Source of the DNA: Epiperipatus broadwayi
Lineage: Eukaryota > Onychophora > Udeonychophora > Euonychophora > Peripatidae
DNA: 64,000 nucleotides
Direction of reading: 5' to 3'
Assembly (NCBI GenBank): GCA_028023455.1
Contig: JAQFVV010000013.1
Span: 8,710,411-8,774,410 of the forward strand
In this document: positions 26,101-38,446 of the stretch, in pieces
Position numbering within the stretch: position 1 is the first letter of the stretch
How the letters are laid out: every line of letters starts with the position of its first letter
Translations under genes and position numbers: made by a program
The notes under the pieces: generated by a model
The model's input: the letters and a program-made list of their open reading frames with translations, nothing else
Told to the model about the DNA's origin: nothing
Database searches by the model: none

Positions 26101-26650
26101 AGGTTAGTAGATGGAAACATGAAGCACAATCTTAAACTAAGATTGACTGCTTCACACTATTATTTTTCTCTACTTACAAATGTTTTGATTCCATAGTATT
26201 TAATTGCTTACCACTTCTGGTTATCATTAAATATTTATTTCTTTGCAAACTATATATAAAATATTTATAAAACTATAAATAATCACATGCCACAGTGTAT
26301 CACACCATCCCCAACTATTGCATTTATCTTTAACCTCATTTTTTTTGTTTTTAACAGATCTGCTTTTAGCCTATGTCCTTTTACATGCCTAACTCTATTA
26401 TTTTAATATCATTTATTAATCACTTAAATATTTATCATCAGTCTCTGTTTATTGTTCAGTCCACTATATTTCCAATTTGCACTCAATGCTTTGGATCTGT
26501 TTTATTTTTACATACTTATTTAAAATTGGTTTATGTTTATGAAATTTATTATAATTATTATTATTTTGATAGAAGTGCTAGTTGTTTGCCAAGTATATAA
26601 GTTCATTTGGGGTTATATTGATAGAAATATAAAATAAAATGTAACTTCAC
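23120..26650. other. Unclassified, mostly AT-rich DNA with less AT-rich patches
   Basis: Patches near 23140-23280, 24100-24360 and 25250-25450 are less AT-rich and look element-derived, but no protein motif or second end was recognised. If the gag at 21060-23110 ever had a 5' LTR beside it, I cannot recognise it here. A plus-strand ORF at 26373-26600 is AT-driven and has no domain. Confidence 0.4.
24283..24350 (+). repeat. tRNA-like segment, possible SINE head
   Basis: GATAGCTCAACTATCTATGG (about 24280-24300) resembles an A box and ATGGGTTCGATCTTG (about 24322-24336) resembles a B box, at a spacing close to a tRNA. The acceptor stem does not pair, so this is a SINE or pseudo-tRNA at most. 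Confidence 0.35.
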
Positions 26651-26689
26651 ATGTGAATTAAAAAAATTTTTTTTTTAAAACACCAGTCC

Positions 26690-27120
26690 AATGGCTGGAC
26701 CTTGCTTGCTATTACAATATATTCATACCTAACATACTGGGTACCAGTGTGGCAGATGTAACTGATGGTGAAATGCATTTGGATACATAGATCAAATTCA
26801 ACAATCAGCTGGTTCGACCACAATGTGTAACTAACTTACATCAAGTCTATATGCACTGGTACACCTATCTTTTGGGTCCCAAAGTTGATGGTGCCAGATA
26901 TCAGATGTAATGGATGGAAAAATAACCTGTGGACTGTGATACTCTGCAGATGTAGCAATCTGGAGACTATGTCTCAATGTGCCCTGATGGCACAGTCTGC
27001 AGAGTCCTACAAGGCTTGGATAGGAAAAAAGTTGAATCTAACTATGGTCAGACTTTGGTCTTCAGGTAGGATGCTAATGAAAACATGATGAAATGCTTAA
27101 CTAGTGATTGCATTCACTTT
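26690..27120. other. Unclassified patch of more balanced base composition
   Basis: Visibly less AT-rich than its surroundings, with a short plus-strand open frame at 26885-27088. I could not match it to a protein family on either strand. Most likely an old element or processed-gene fragment. Confidence 0.3.
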
Positions 27121-27711
27121 TAATTGACTAGCTCTATACCTATTTAATATCAAATGCAATTTAGGTTAGTTCATCCACTTTTCGCTCCTTTCCGATTCTG
27201 TAATGCCCTAATATATGAACCCAGAGAGAATATTGCTTTTGACTCCCTTAACAGGTATGACAGATACACAAATCAACTTCTGCACCTCTGTAAAAGTTAC
27301 AACTAGCATTCATTATATTTGTTTTACTATACAACTTTTATATGACAAGAAAATAGATGTGTGTGCATGCACAATTGTTTGTTAACTGTGGAAGGTCAGG
27401 ACAACTCAATAAACCAGAGATTGGAATAATATAAACTCTTAAAAATAACATTAACATAAAGTATAATAACCATAGTAATGATAAAAAAATAATATATACA
27501 TTTGAACTTCTATCCTTCTGTTAGCTAATAATTCTCTAGATCCATCCCTTTTACCCCATGGCAGAAATGCATCTATGACCCTCATTATTTACAAATCATG
27601 ACTTATCCAAGAAAAATAAACATTAGTAATTTAAACAGATTGTGATGCTGGCTAGCTAATTTAAACATTTACTGATTTTCACAAAGCAATCTATTTAGTT
27701 TAAGTCCCCCA

Positions 27712-27712
<1 letters not shown>

Positions 27713-27750
<38 letters not shown>

Positions 27751-27777
27751 TATATATATTTCTATATATATATATGA
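27713..27777. repeat. (TA)n microsatellite
   Basis: Dinucleotide TA run with few interruptions. Confidence 0.95.
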
Positions 27778-27779
27778 TA

Positions 27780-28420
27780 AATATAGAAATTAACACTAGT
27801 TGATTAGTCAATCACACTGAAAAATATATAATGGTTAATCACAAAATAAAACATATAAGGTGTATTCTGTATCAAGTGTTGCAATTTAATCTGTAGAAAT
27901 AAATGTAGAGAATCTTACCTTACTATTTACATGGATAACCTGATGTGAAGCATGTGGGTTGACCTAGATTTTATTTATAATAAAATAGAAAAATAACTAA
28001 GTGAATCATCCCTCCAATTCTTCTTTGCTAATTCTCAAAAATGAGGTTTCTAGCATCAGTGTGAAAATACAACATAGATAAAAAAAAATCAAACAAAAAT
28101 TTATAACATGAATTTCTTGATTAAAATGGTAGTTGGAACAAAATTCATAAAGATCATTCTACTAGAAGTAGCACTTGATGGTTAGGTATGTTATTCTCCA
28201 ACAGCAGTTTGACTCAGCAATCATTTTCCTTGGCATGTGATGTGACATGATGTATTTTGGCTTCTCCTTAAATGAAGTCAAGAATATCTCAGCAATTATG
28301 CCTAGATAAACCTGTTAGCCACTTTATTTTCCATTCCCCACTCTAAGTCTTCCCATATTCTGCCCCATCCCATTTCCACAACATAATCTTTGTCAACTCT
28401 ATGGCCTTCATATCTAAATC
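27780..28420. other. AT-rich intergenic DNA, nothing recognised
   Basis: No open frame, repeat or tRNA-like boxes seen. Confidence 0.4.
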
Positions 28421-28424
28421 CCCC

Positions 28425-28925
28425 TTATCTTTTCACAATCCCAGCATAAAAACCAATAATTCACTTTCTGTATAACTTTGTTCATATCTATTCTCCCATA
28501 AATTCATTATCTGTACCCTTTCTGCTTTCAAGCATTTACATTCAATCAACAGATGCCTACTATTTTCTATACTTTCCTTATACAATTTGCACAGTAAATC
28601 ACCCATAGTTTTCCATTTACATGTATATTCTCTTATTGCTAAAGATCCTGTTCGAGCCTTAAACAATAAACTACTTTCTTTACTATTATTATAAATTAAC
28701 TTGCATCCAATGTTCAATTTACTTCTATATATATTTAAACTCTTCTTACCCTCCATACTAGTTCTCCATCTCTCCAACTCCCTATTTTTATTAATGCTTC
28801 TATTCTTTTATCCCATTCCTTACCACTATAACACTCAACAATCTTCCTAACACAAGCATCCAAACTTTTATACGAGTATACTGATATAAATTCTTTATCC
28901 AAATCTTTTGCATGCTGCATTATCT
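28425..28925 (-). pseudogene. LINE ORF2 C-terminal fragment with a Cys/His motif
   Basis: Two overlapping minus-strand frames (28735-28920 and 28433-28777) join by a frameshift near 28770. The second reads SSLLFKARTGSLAIREY (about 28685-28635), then KW and CKLYKESIEN, HLLIECKCL and an R, the pattern of the zinc-ribbon-like region (C..C/Y....H.L..C...R) found downstream of the RT in several LINE clades. The second cysteine is Tyr here (CKLY). No RT is present, and the left end at about 28425 is near the natural 3' end, so this looks like a 5'-truncated insertion. It is a different LINE family from the copies at 1-2245 and 15640-18010. Confidence 0.6.
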
Positions 28926-28929
28926 TTGG

Positions 28930-29500
28930 TGTCTCCTATAGTCATGTATGGTAAACATCTCAATTCTGAGCTGATTCACTTTTAAATATTCCAATGCTTG
29001 TTTACTTTGGACTGCGGGCATTCTCTTGTGTGTTTTACAATAAAGTAGAATGAAAATAGAGGTTTTATGCAACTGTTAGGAAATGACATCATTCATAATA
29101 GCATGTTTTACTTTATCCCATCTTCATCTTAAAGTACCATTAAATAATTATTTGTAGTCATAAATGATGTTAGATAATATAGAAGCACTTTACGCATATA
29201 TATTAAAAGAGCTATTTCATTTTTGCTTCCTATTTTCAGCAGACTTAATTTTCATTTTTCTTTTTGAAAAGATTTAAAATACTAAAATTATTCTAATAAC
29301 CTTCAAAACATGATTTAATTATCCCAAAATCTATAAATTATTCTTACTTTTATTTCTCACTATCTTTCTTTTGAATTTGACAAACTTTAAAGTACAATAT
29401 TTGATTTTAATAACTTCTATAATTCAAGTAAAAGAAGAAACAAAACTCCATTTTGGCATTCTAAATTTTAATTTAATTGCTGTTATATTGTTATAGCTGA
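28930..29500. other. AT-rich intergenic DNA, nothing recognised
   Basis: No repeat or coding signal seen. Confidence 0.4.
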
Positions 29501-29505
29501 AGTAT

Positions 29506-30013
29506 TATTGACAAGAACTATTTTTAAAATGTTTCTACTTTTATGCAGTTCATGCAGTATGTCTGTGAAATGCTTATATTTTCAGTTTGCCTATTGTTAA
29601 AATACACATTATTTATAATAAATAAAAAATGGAATAATAAAATCATAATTTTATTTTCACAGTTGCTATGGCTATCTAGTTAGACCTCAGGTTATCTCTA
29701 AGTCATCTGACTATAAATTACTTTCAATTTTAGATTTAAAACAATCCATTATAGTTTATTAATCAAATGGCATATATGTACAATAGTATTTCCTAGAATA
29801 TTGGTAGTACTTAATGATTTGTTATAAAATAATAACTTATTGTGACTTACCAAATTCTCTGTGAATATAAATATATATATATGTTGTACATGTATATATG
29901 TGTTAATAATAAACAAATAATATCCCCATTATTAATGCAAGTTTCAAATGGATTGGATTCAATAAGTAGGTGAATCTTGTTAGGAATATTTGCATTGTAA
30001 GCTACCCCTTACA
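29506..30013 (-). mobile_element. Solo LTR of the same family as the LTR at 19373-19841
   Basis: About 508 bases matching 19373-19841 in order and orientation, with small insertions. It is flanked on both sides by GTAT (29502-29505 and 30014-30017), which fits a 4-bp target duplication, and no internal element sequence continues from either side in the matching orientation. The simplest reading is a solo LTR left by recombination. Confidence 0.7.
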
Positions 30014-30029
30014 GTATCGATATATTGAT

Positions 30030-30480
30030 AAAAGGTTTATGATATTGAAGACATGAAGCACAAAAAAGATAGAGTCTGCGATTGTTCAAAAAAGCTTATA
30101 CTTAAAATTTGAAAATATTGATGAAAAGCAGCAAAGCTTAGATATAAAGCTTCTGAACATTGAAAAAATACAACAGAATGAAAAAAAGATTAAAGATATG
30201 CAACAAAGCATTCATGGAAAACTATAAAATATGAATAAAGTGCTATTGAAGAATGAAAATACTTTCAAACAAATGCAACATTTAGATGATAAATTCCATA
30301 ATATGGTAAAAAAAAGCAGTTGATAAAATAAATTATAAAATGGAAGAAAAGGAAGAAAAAAGGCTGGGAAAAAGTAGAAATTAAAGGAGTCAATTATAAA
30401 TATATGATGGAAATTTATAAAGCAATAGATTTTAGGGATTGAGGAGAGTTGAGATACAAAGTAAAAATATGTCACAGCTG
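30030..30480 (+). pseudogene. Coiled-coil-rich coding remnant, gag-like
   Basis: Forward frames over this stretch give a run of Lys/Glu/Gln/Asn-rich helical residues (LNIEKIQQNEKKIKDMQQSI, about 30147-30206; NENTFKQMQHLDDKFHNM, about 30254-30307) with few stops in a background where stops are dense. This resembles the coiled-coil gag remnants elsewhere in the window, but on the plus strand. No domain proves it, and the minus-strand open frame over the same bases is its shadow. Confidence 0.35.
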
Positions 30481-30883
30481 CTATAGCAAAAAAAATAGAG
30501 CTATAAGAAAAACAAACATTACTCCAGTGGAAAAATGTTAACAGTGACCATGCAATAAATAGATAAATTATCTTTTATCCCAGTTGATTACACTTAGATT
30601 AATAAATACCTAGAAAAATGATTTGATCTCTGTGTGGATAGGGATGGTCTTATATCATGAAAGACCTAGAATGTTACATGGATTAATGATTTTATTAGAA
30701 ATGTAATATATTGTATGGAAACTGAGATATATGATACCACCAAATAAACATTTAGAGCCAATTTTATAACTACTCAAACCTGGTAGTATACTTGATTGAT
30801 ATAATGTAAAAAAAAATTGTTGTTTTAGAAGTTCAAAAAATACTCAATCCTTATTTTAAAAATATCTATAAAAAGATATGTAT

Positions 30884-32790
30884 TGAACCGGGTGGGGAAG
30901 ATCAAATAAAAAGATGGAACAAAAATATTATTTTTTTACTCTTTTAAAAAAAAATTAAGATTTGAAAAAAAATTGTAAACAAATTGTAAGATAAATTATT
31001 GCCTTCTTTTGTAAAGAAAAATGGCAATATTATAAAATTATTATAAATTCAATCTACTCCAACTGTAATTTAAGTATTGCACCACACCAGTCCCTTAGGC
31101 AGAGAAGCATAATACCCAGAGGGTGCCTATGACAAGGCCAAATCTATATAAGATACATAACTACAACCACATTTCAAGGCCATAGATCTTCTTGACTGCT
31201 GGATTCAATCGCTGTCATTCAGAGCACTTTATTTGTTTTGAAATAAACTTCAGATGCCAGCTAATTACCAGAAGTAGTTAACATACTCTGAATGATGGCA
31301 ACTAATTCAGCACCTAAGAAATCTCAACTACCTCAATGGAAATATTGAATAAACTATATGTCTAACTTCTCTGCTAAATTGTTCTTAGTGGTATAATTAA
31401 AGAACTGACTGACAGTGATTAAATCAAATGTTTAAAATAAATTATAAACTAATTTTATAAATTTTTAATTAATATAAACAATGATTTTATAAATATAATA
31501 ACCACCCACATTCTTAATGAAACACACAATAGTAATATAATATAAACATAAAGCATTAGAATAAGTACAAAGCATTAAAACATGCACACATATTTTATCA
31601 TAAGCTATTTATATTTTTAAGAAAATTCTACCAACATCTGTTCATTACACTAAACCCGGACATAAATAGTTCATTTTATGCTGGCTCTGGAAATTCTCAA
31701 AGATTGCAATGGCTACTTAAATTAACATCAGGAATTGGAATAAGAAAATGTTATTACCTATAAGATTTTAAACATTGTGGCTTCTTGTTCTTTGCTGCTG
31801 CATGTGTTTTTACCAACCAATTGGATTTTAGGCTTCTGATGCGGTCCTGACAATTCAGGTTCAGGGATACTTCTTACTCAAGGCAGTCAGACACTATTTG
31901 GCAGCTTCAAATTATTAGATGGGCATTGCTTCTTTTGGGAAGACTGCTGATGTTCTATCAGATTGAGGCTGGAATCTGGCTGTATGCTCTAATGACTGCT
32001 CAGCATGCCATTGTATTCATTGAAAATAGTCTAATAGATGATTGACTCTAGATATGTAAATGACTGCTTGACAAAATTTTTGGCCCTATTTATCTGATCT
32101 TGTTATATTTTTAATTAAATTTTTTAAATCCGCTGCTTTTGTAGATCAAATTTTGGATAAGATGCATTTAATTAGTCCTGTTGTTTATGGATTTTAATTA
32201 GTAGCCATTGCTAATTCCATTCCTATGTAGCTTATCAATATATGCAATCTTTGAGGGAATTTTTAACTTCAATTATGAGCTTTCCTTTTATATTTTTATA
32301 ATTAACTTTCATATTTTATTTTTAACACACACATTTTATTATTTTCTTTATACTTAAAATCCTCATTATTTACACACATATATTTTATTTTAAATTAAAT
32401 GAAGAGTATTTTAATTTCATGTAAAAGATTTATTTTTAAACTTTTAACTTTTCTAAGTTAAACTCTCTCTCCCACATTACTTCTAAATTAATTTGTAAAA
32501 CTTTATGAATGACACAGGGTTTAATTTTCCCCTGAGCTAATTGTGTTTTTTTATAAAAAAAATGTCTAAACTTTTATAAACAAGAACTCTCTAAAACTTA
32601 TTCTGACTTACATATTATTTATTAAAACCTTCATTTCTATTTATGAAACTTATTTTAGTCATAATGATTTTATTTTTGTATTTTTTTTTTTACAATTAAT
32701 TTTGAAACCTTCACATTATTTAAGAAAATTTTATTTTAATAATTTTTAGACAAAAGTTATTACGAATTGTAGAGCTAAGATAGTGGTACA
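30884..32790 (-). repeat. 3' LTR (left copy)
   Basis: Starts TGAACCGGGTGGGGAAG and ends GGTACA on the plus strand, so it has TG...CA ends. It matches 35077-37009 along its whole length with scattered substitutions and small indels. Contains the AGCACTTTATTTGTTTTGA block also found in the diverged copy at 12780-14440. Confidence 0.9.
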
Positions 32791-32967
32791 TTACACTGCT
32801 TTCCCAACATGAGTAAAATGTGTCAGTTTGACCATTTTATCTCTGATAACTTCCTTATTAAATTTGAATTATTTACATTAATTTTCTTTTTTTTAAGTTT
32901 CTTTCTTCACATCTGCAACTATACATGCTGAGGACAATCTTCATTGATTATGCTTTCTTCTTTCCAG

Positions 32968-33032
32968 GCTGACAACATTGCTTACAATGATCTTGTACTG
33001 AATGATGACCATGAGGACAACACTCCTTTCTG
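32968..33032 (+). other. Exon-like 65-bp segment with splice signals inside the LTR element, antisense to it
   Basis: A pyrimidine-rich tract and acceptor (TTCTTCTTTCCAG, ending at 32967) precede 65 open bases beginning GCTGACAACATTGC, followed by a strong donor GTAAGT at 33033-33038. Reading in the first frame gives ADNIAYNDLVLNDD, then an acidic stretch with no stop; the acidic, stop-free composition is unlike the AT-rich background. The reading strand is opposite to the element. It may be a host exon captured antisense, where its introns would not be spliced out. The host gene is not recognised. Confidence 0.4.
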
Positions 33033-33079
33033 GTAAGTCAGGGATTTTAAGATGATGCGGATGCAGAGTTTGCTGGCTT

Positions 33080-33360
33080 ATAATGACTTATACATGTATA
33101 TCTGAAATTAAGCTTTATTTGCCAAGTTTTTACCGGATGTTCGGAAAAGACAAAAATTGCTGCAAATGGCAGGATTCATCAACTGTCCAATTCAACTTAC
33201 ACTTTGGAAACAATGTGCGAGATATGGGGAAACTTCCCCAAAGAAGTGATCCACAACTCACTCTGGTTGTTCCCAGTGCACAATTTTAAAAAATAAAGAG
33301 ATGTGCCCAGAACTTTCCGAGTATTCTCACCCTCCAGAATATTCTCCCCTGATGGTCCGT
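33080..33360 (+). other. Coding-like patch of unknown origin inside the LTR element
   Basis: Balanced base composition and open in more than one forward frame (33083-33289 and an overlapping frame reading GNFPKEVIHNSLW near 33217-33255). The W-x-x-FPKEVI pattern recalls the ends of some DDE transposases, but the match is too weak to name. Confidence 0.25.
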
Positions 33361-34029
33361 TATGGGTATTTTCATCCAGCCTACAGCTTTACACTTTTTA
33401 CTCCTTCTCTAAACCTTATTTCTCTTTTTCTACCCTCCTCTTTTAATTACCTCTTCTACACTCCTAATGTAAACTTAGATTTATATTATTTATTTATATT
33501 AAATCACTCCCGAATATTATTTAAACCATTTATTTAACTTTCTTTTATTAACATGCGTGTACTCAAAAAACTATTTTATTTTATTATGCTACTTCCAATT
33601 TTATTTTTCTACAGATATTTTATTTTTATTTATTTATTCAATTTGATTTTATTCTATGTATTTCCATTATTTTATTTACTTACTTATTCCTACTATCATT
33701 ACTTTAAATAATTTATTTGAACTATTTATTTACGAAACTTTTTTTTAATATGCGCATGCAAAAAAAAATCTTTTATTCTGTAGTGCCTCCATTATTTATT
33801 CTCCAAAAACAATTCTTTTTTTTTTTTTAAATTATTATTTTAGTTTTAAATAATGAAGTCTCTGATTCAGGTTTATTATTTACATCAAAATAATTATATT
33901 CAACTCATTATCCATTTCCAGTCCTTTGGTTTTTTGTTTTCTATTCTGTCTGATTAACTAACCCCTAAACTTGATCAGGTGAGTTTTTTTCTATCTACTG
34001 ACTCTTTACTATAACTTACTTTTCCCCTT

Positions 34030-34710
34030 TAGTCTATCCCTCATTTATAATTTGTTGCATTGTGTCTTTCCCATTCTGTTCTATTTTCTGCTTATAAATC
34101 AAAAAACCTTTATTCTGAGCAAAACTCCTCAGTTCTTCAAACTGACCTACTTTATCTTTGATCTTATTGATAACAGTGAAAGGAAAAAATTCATTTTCTA
34201 CAGTCCTTTTTAATGTGTTAACAAACATTGCTCTGTAGATGGCTTATATTTCTGCTTTAAAATCATATTGCCTAATCAACTTGTTTTTAATCTTTTGATC
34301 TTCCTTTTGTAACTTTTCTACCCAACTAACTATATACAATCTCTAACTATTTCTATATTCATTTCCATCTTATTTGTTTCAACACTATTTGGTTCTGATT
34401 CAATTTTTATGTCTTCTACCACCTCAACTTCTTTTTGTATTCCCTGACTTTCTTTAGTCAAATTTATCTCTATAGCTTCTATAGCTATATGATTTCTCTC
34501 TACTTTCCCCATTATTTCATGTCTCTTTTATCTAATTTTCACTCTGAGTTCTTGCTGACTTTGCTTGAATTCCTGATGCATTTCTTCCATTCTTCTCAAT
34601 ATTGTTTCAATCATTATCCACATCTCAGATATCTCTTCTTCCTCTTTCTCTATTATTTGGGGATTTTTAAAAAATGTCAGGCTTTCTTTCGGCTTTATTT
34701 CTTTATCCAT
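34030..34710 (-). pseudogene. gag-like coiled-coil remnant of the 31-37 kb LTR element
   Basis: Minus-strand ATG at 34708-34710 opens MDKEIKPKESLTFF, followed by a charged coiled-coil stretch (RRMEEMHQEFKQSQQELRV, about 34590-34534). A second segment rich in Glu/Ile follows (34512-34330), then one reading NKIKDKVGQFEELRSFAQNK (about 34170-34110), each separated by stops or frame changes. The start lies about 350 bases inside the primer-binding site, as expected for gag. No zinc knuckle was seen. Confidence 0.5.
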
Positions 34711-35057
34711 TGTTATGCTGTACCTTTTTTTAAATTGCAAATAAAATTAAACACAATATCTATTATCTCTTTGCATTCACCAAATCATGAAATATTATTA
34801 CTGTTTATTTATTCTCTTCAAACAGAACATACAACTGACTCCAATCCCTCGTCATTTTTCTCTACCTGTCCTCAATGCCCTAAATCTGCTCAAAATATCC
34901 ATTTTCTCTCTTTTCATTAAAAGAAAAATTGTTTCAGTCAATTCTTTGATTTAAATCATACCACTTTCTTAATTACAATTACACAATTTAGCATTTCCTT
35001 GAATATTTTCAAACAAGAAAAAATATTTAACTGACATATGTCATTTATGATAGTTCT

Positions 35058-35074
35058 GCCCCATGTTGGTGCCA
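35058..35074 (-). other. Primer-binding site of the LTR element
   Basis: On the minus strand TGGCACCAACATGGGGC lies two bases inside the right LTR. It closely resembles the TGGCGCCCAACGTGGGGC-type sites complementary to a tRNA 3' end (classically lysine tRNA) that prime reverse transcription. This marks the right LTR as the 5' LTR. Confidence 0.7.
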
Positions 35075-35076
35075 TA

Positions 35077-37009
35077 TGAACCAGGTGGGGAAGATCAAAT
35101 AAAAAGATGGAACAAAAATATTTTTTTACTCTTTTAAACAAAAATTAAGATTGTGAAAAAAAATGTAAACAAATTGTAAGATAAATTGTTGCCTTCTTTT
35201 GTAGAGAAAAATGGCAATATTATAAAATTATTATAAATTCGATCTACTCCAACTGCAATTTAAGTATTGCACCACAATGGTCCCTTAGGCAGAGAAGCAT
35301 AATACCCAGAGGGTACCTATGACCAGGCCAAATCTATATAAGATATGTAACTACAACCACATTTCAAGGCCATAGATCTCCTAGACTGCTGAATTCAATT
35401 GTTGTCTTTCAGAGCACTTTACTTGTTTTGAAGTAAACTTCAGGCACAAGCTAACTACCAGAAGTAGTTAACATACTCTGAATGATGGCAACTAATTTAG
35501 TGCCTAAGAATCCCAACTAGCTCAATGAAAATATTGTATAAACTACATGTCTAACTTCTCTGCTAAGTTGTTCTTAGTGGTATAATTAAAGAATTGACCG
35601 ACAGTGATTGACAGACAAATAACTTATTTTAAATAAAATGTTTAATATAAATTGAAAACTAATTTTATAAATTTTTAACTAATATAAACAATGATTTTAT
35701 AAATATAATAACCACACACATTTTTAATGAAACATACAATAGTAATAGAATATAAAACATAAAGCATTAAAATAAGTATAAAGCATTAAAACATGCACAT
35801 ATATTTTATCACAAGCTATTTGTATTTTTAAAAAAGTTCTACCAACATCTGTTCATTACACTAAACCTGGACATAAATAGTTCATTTTATGCTGGCTCTG
35901 GAAATACTCAAAGATTGCAATGGCTACTTAAATTAATTTTAGGAATTGGAATAAGAAAATATTACCTACAGAATTTTAAGCATTGTGGCTTCTTGCTCTT
36001 AGCTGCTGCATGTGTGTTTTACCAACCAGTTCGATTTTAAGCTTCTGATGCAGTCCTGACGATTGCGGTTCCGGACTACTTCTTACTCAAGGCAGTCTCA
36101 CTCTCTGGCAGCTTCAAATTATTAGATGGGCATTGCTTCTATCAGACAGACTGTTGATGTTCTATCAAACAGGCTGGAATCTGGAAGTATGCTCCTATGA
36201 CTGCTTAGAATGCCATTGTATTCATTGAAAATAGTCTAATAGATGATTGACTCTAGGTGTGAATGACTGCTTGACAAAATTTTTGGCCCTATTTATCTGA
36301 TCTTGGTATCTTTTTAAATAAATTATTTAAATCTGCTGCTTTTGTAAATCAAATTTTGGAAAAGATTAATTTAATTAATCCTGTTGTTTATGGATTTTAA
36401 TTAATAGTCATTGCTAATTCCATTCCTATGTAGCTTATCAGTATATGCAATCTTTAAGGAAATTTTTAACTTCAATTATGAGCTTTTCTTTTATATTTTT
36501 ATATTTAACATTCATATTTTATTTTATTCTTAACATGCACACATTTTATTAATTTCTTTATACTTAAAATTCTCATTATTTATGCACATATATATATATA
36601 TATATATTTTAAATTAAATGAAAAAATATATTTTAATTTCATGTAAAAGATTTATTTTTAAACTTTTAACTTTTCTAAGTTAAACTCTCTCCCCTGAATT
36701 ACTCTTAAATTAATTAAATTAATTCGTAAACCTTTACAAATGACACAGGGTTTAATTCCCCCCTGGGCTAACTGTATTTTTTTAAAAAAAAAAACCTCTA
36801 AAATTTTATAAACAACTCTCTCAAATTTATTCTGACTTACATATTATTTATTAAAACCATTTCTTTTTATAAAACTTATTTTAGTCATAATGATGGATTT
36901 TTTTTTTTTACAATTAATTTTGAAACCTTCACGTTATTTATAAAAATTTTATTTTAGTAGTTTTTAGACAAAACTTATTATGAATATGTAGAGCTAAGAT
37001 AGCAGTACA
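35077..37009 (-). repeat. 5' LTR (right copy)
   Basis: Starts TGAACCAGGTGGGGAAG and ends AGTACA on the plus strand; matches 30884-32790 throughout. Contains a (TA)n expansion near 36588-36606 absent from the other copy. Scattered differences between the copies imply an old insertion. Confidence 0.9.
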
Positions 37010-37013
37010 GTAT

Positions 37014-38440
37014 CTAGGGTGAAAAAGAAAATGAATAGCCAAATCAAACTAACAGGCATGGTTATTATTCCAGTACATTTGGATCTCTATTTTCATTTAC
37101 GGATGTTCATTAAAATATGGTTGTATTTAATCTGGCCTTTTGTACTCTCAGTTGTGAGAAATGTATGAGGGTTCAGTGAGAGATTGGAGATCTATATGTG
37201 GTTAGGCTAATCTATGTAACTGTTGCAAGTTTTGCACCAACACTGTCAATTTATAATTAATATTCACTTAGTCTAAAGTGAGCAAGGCTCATTTTCATTA
37301 AATCTTTATCATGCATTTGTATAACTATGAAGGTTGACATAGGTCTCTGAAATTGTCTGTGAGCAAAGATGTGTATCTATTTTGAGAATGTGGAGCCATT
37401 TTGTTTTCTTATGATGGTTATCATGAGATTTCTAATTTAATAATATTTTTTATGCTGATAACTAAGCACTTATTTAATCTGTAATAGTAGTTTGATGGCT
37501 GGATTCAATGTAGTCAAATGACCGAATTTTCCAGAACAAATTAATTAAACTTCAATAAAAATATAGAATTCAATTTATACCCATAATCCCTGTTATTTTG
37601 CATTAAGATATTTTTAATCTACTTGACAGAATGCCGTGTAAATGGTTAACTCACATTTATTGCTTCATGAAAAGGTATTGTGGTGGTGATGATGACAAGT
37701 ATACAGCAGCTAGCCTGTTAAACATAAATGCACTAAAGTTCTAAATAAACATCTTACAATAGAGCAACTTAGATTGAAAGTAAAAATATATCTTTGCAGA
37801 ATTAATATATTCACACACAACATGTACACCTGGGTCTTATTTTATGTGGTAGATAGATTCCGCAGAAAACCTGCATTAAAAAAAAAATTGCACAAAAATA
37901 CTTACCTTGAAAAATGGGGGGGATCGGTTCCAAAATTTTCAAAAATAGCATAAAAGCAAACACAACAATGTAAACTTACTTTAAAATTCGCATCAAAAAA
38001 AAAGAAATAAATTATGACTAATAAAAAATTTCAAATATTTGAAAAAAATTGATAGAAGACAAACTTTTTTTTATTAACTATTTAATTTTTTTTAAATAAT
38101 GTTTTTATGTGTAATTTATTTTACATTTTTTCATACATATTTTAAACATTACCACTATATGACAATATGTGTTTCATTTGTGAACTGGTAAGAAATCACA
38201 AGAGGACATATAACTAGTGCCACCTTCAGTCTTTGCTGTGATAATGGTTTTCTATTGACAATGTGAATCAATGAGTAAACTATGAGATGATGATTTTAAT
38301 AATTGTTTATGAAGCTAGTGATATCCAGACTGCTATGTCTAGCTGTTAGAGAATGCACTTCCACTAGTGCAACTATATATAACATGCTTCTATGAGTGTG
38401 TTAATAATGACTAACAATTAAATTTTATTTTATACATGTA
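37014..38440. other. AT-rich intergenic DNA, nothing recognised
   Basis: No repeat family or coding signal seen; a short G run lies near 37916-37922. Confidence 0.4.
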
Positions 38441-38446
38441 TATACA

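Larger units (their letters stand above)
30880..37013 (-). mobile_element. Complete LTR retrotransposon with 1.9-kb LTRs and GTAT target duplication
   Basis: Two long direct repeats (30884-32790 and 35077-37009) enclose a 2.3-kb interior. The bases outside are GTAT on both sides (30880-30883 and 37010-37013), so one insertion is well supported. A primer-binding site next to the right LTR and a gag-like frame reading leftwards place the element on the minus strand. No protease, RT, RNase H or integrase was found, so it depended on another element for movement. Long LTRs and a short interior resemble large non-autonomous LTR elements (LARD-like); that name is an analogy. Confidence 0.88.

Noticed and set aside
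26885-27088. Short plus-strand open frame in a less AT-rich patch
   Set aside because: No domain, no splice context, and the strand is undecided; kept only as an unclassified patch.
19373-30013. A single 10-kb LTR retrotransposon bounded by the two ~500-bp repeats
   Set aside because: The right copy has its own GTAT flanks on both sides and no primer-binding site on its inner side, so it fits a solo LTR better than the 5' LTR of the element at 19.4-23.1 kb.
34435-34920. 161-residue plus-strand open frame
   Set aside because: Antisense shadow of the gag-like minus-strand frames at 34030-34710 and of the non-coding leader next to the primer-binding site.
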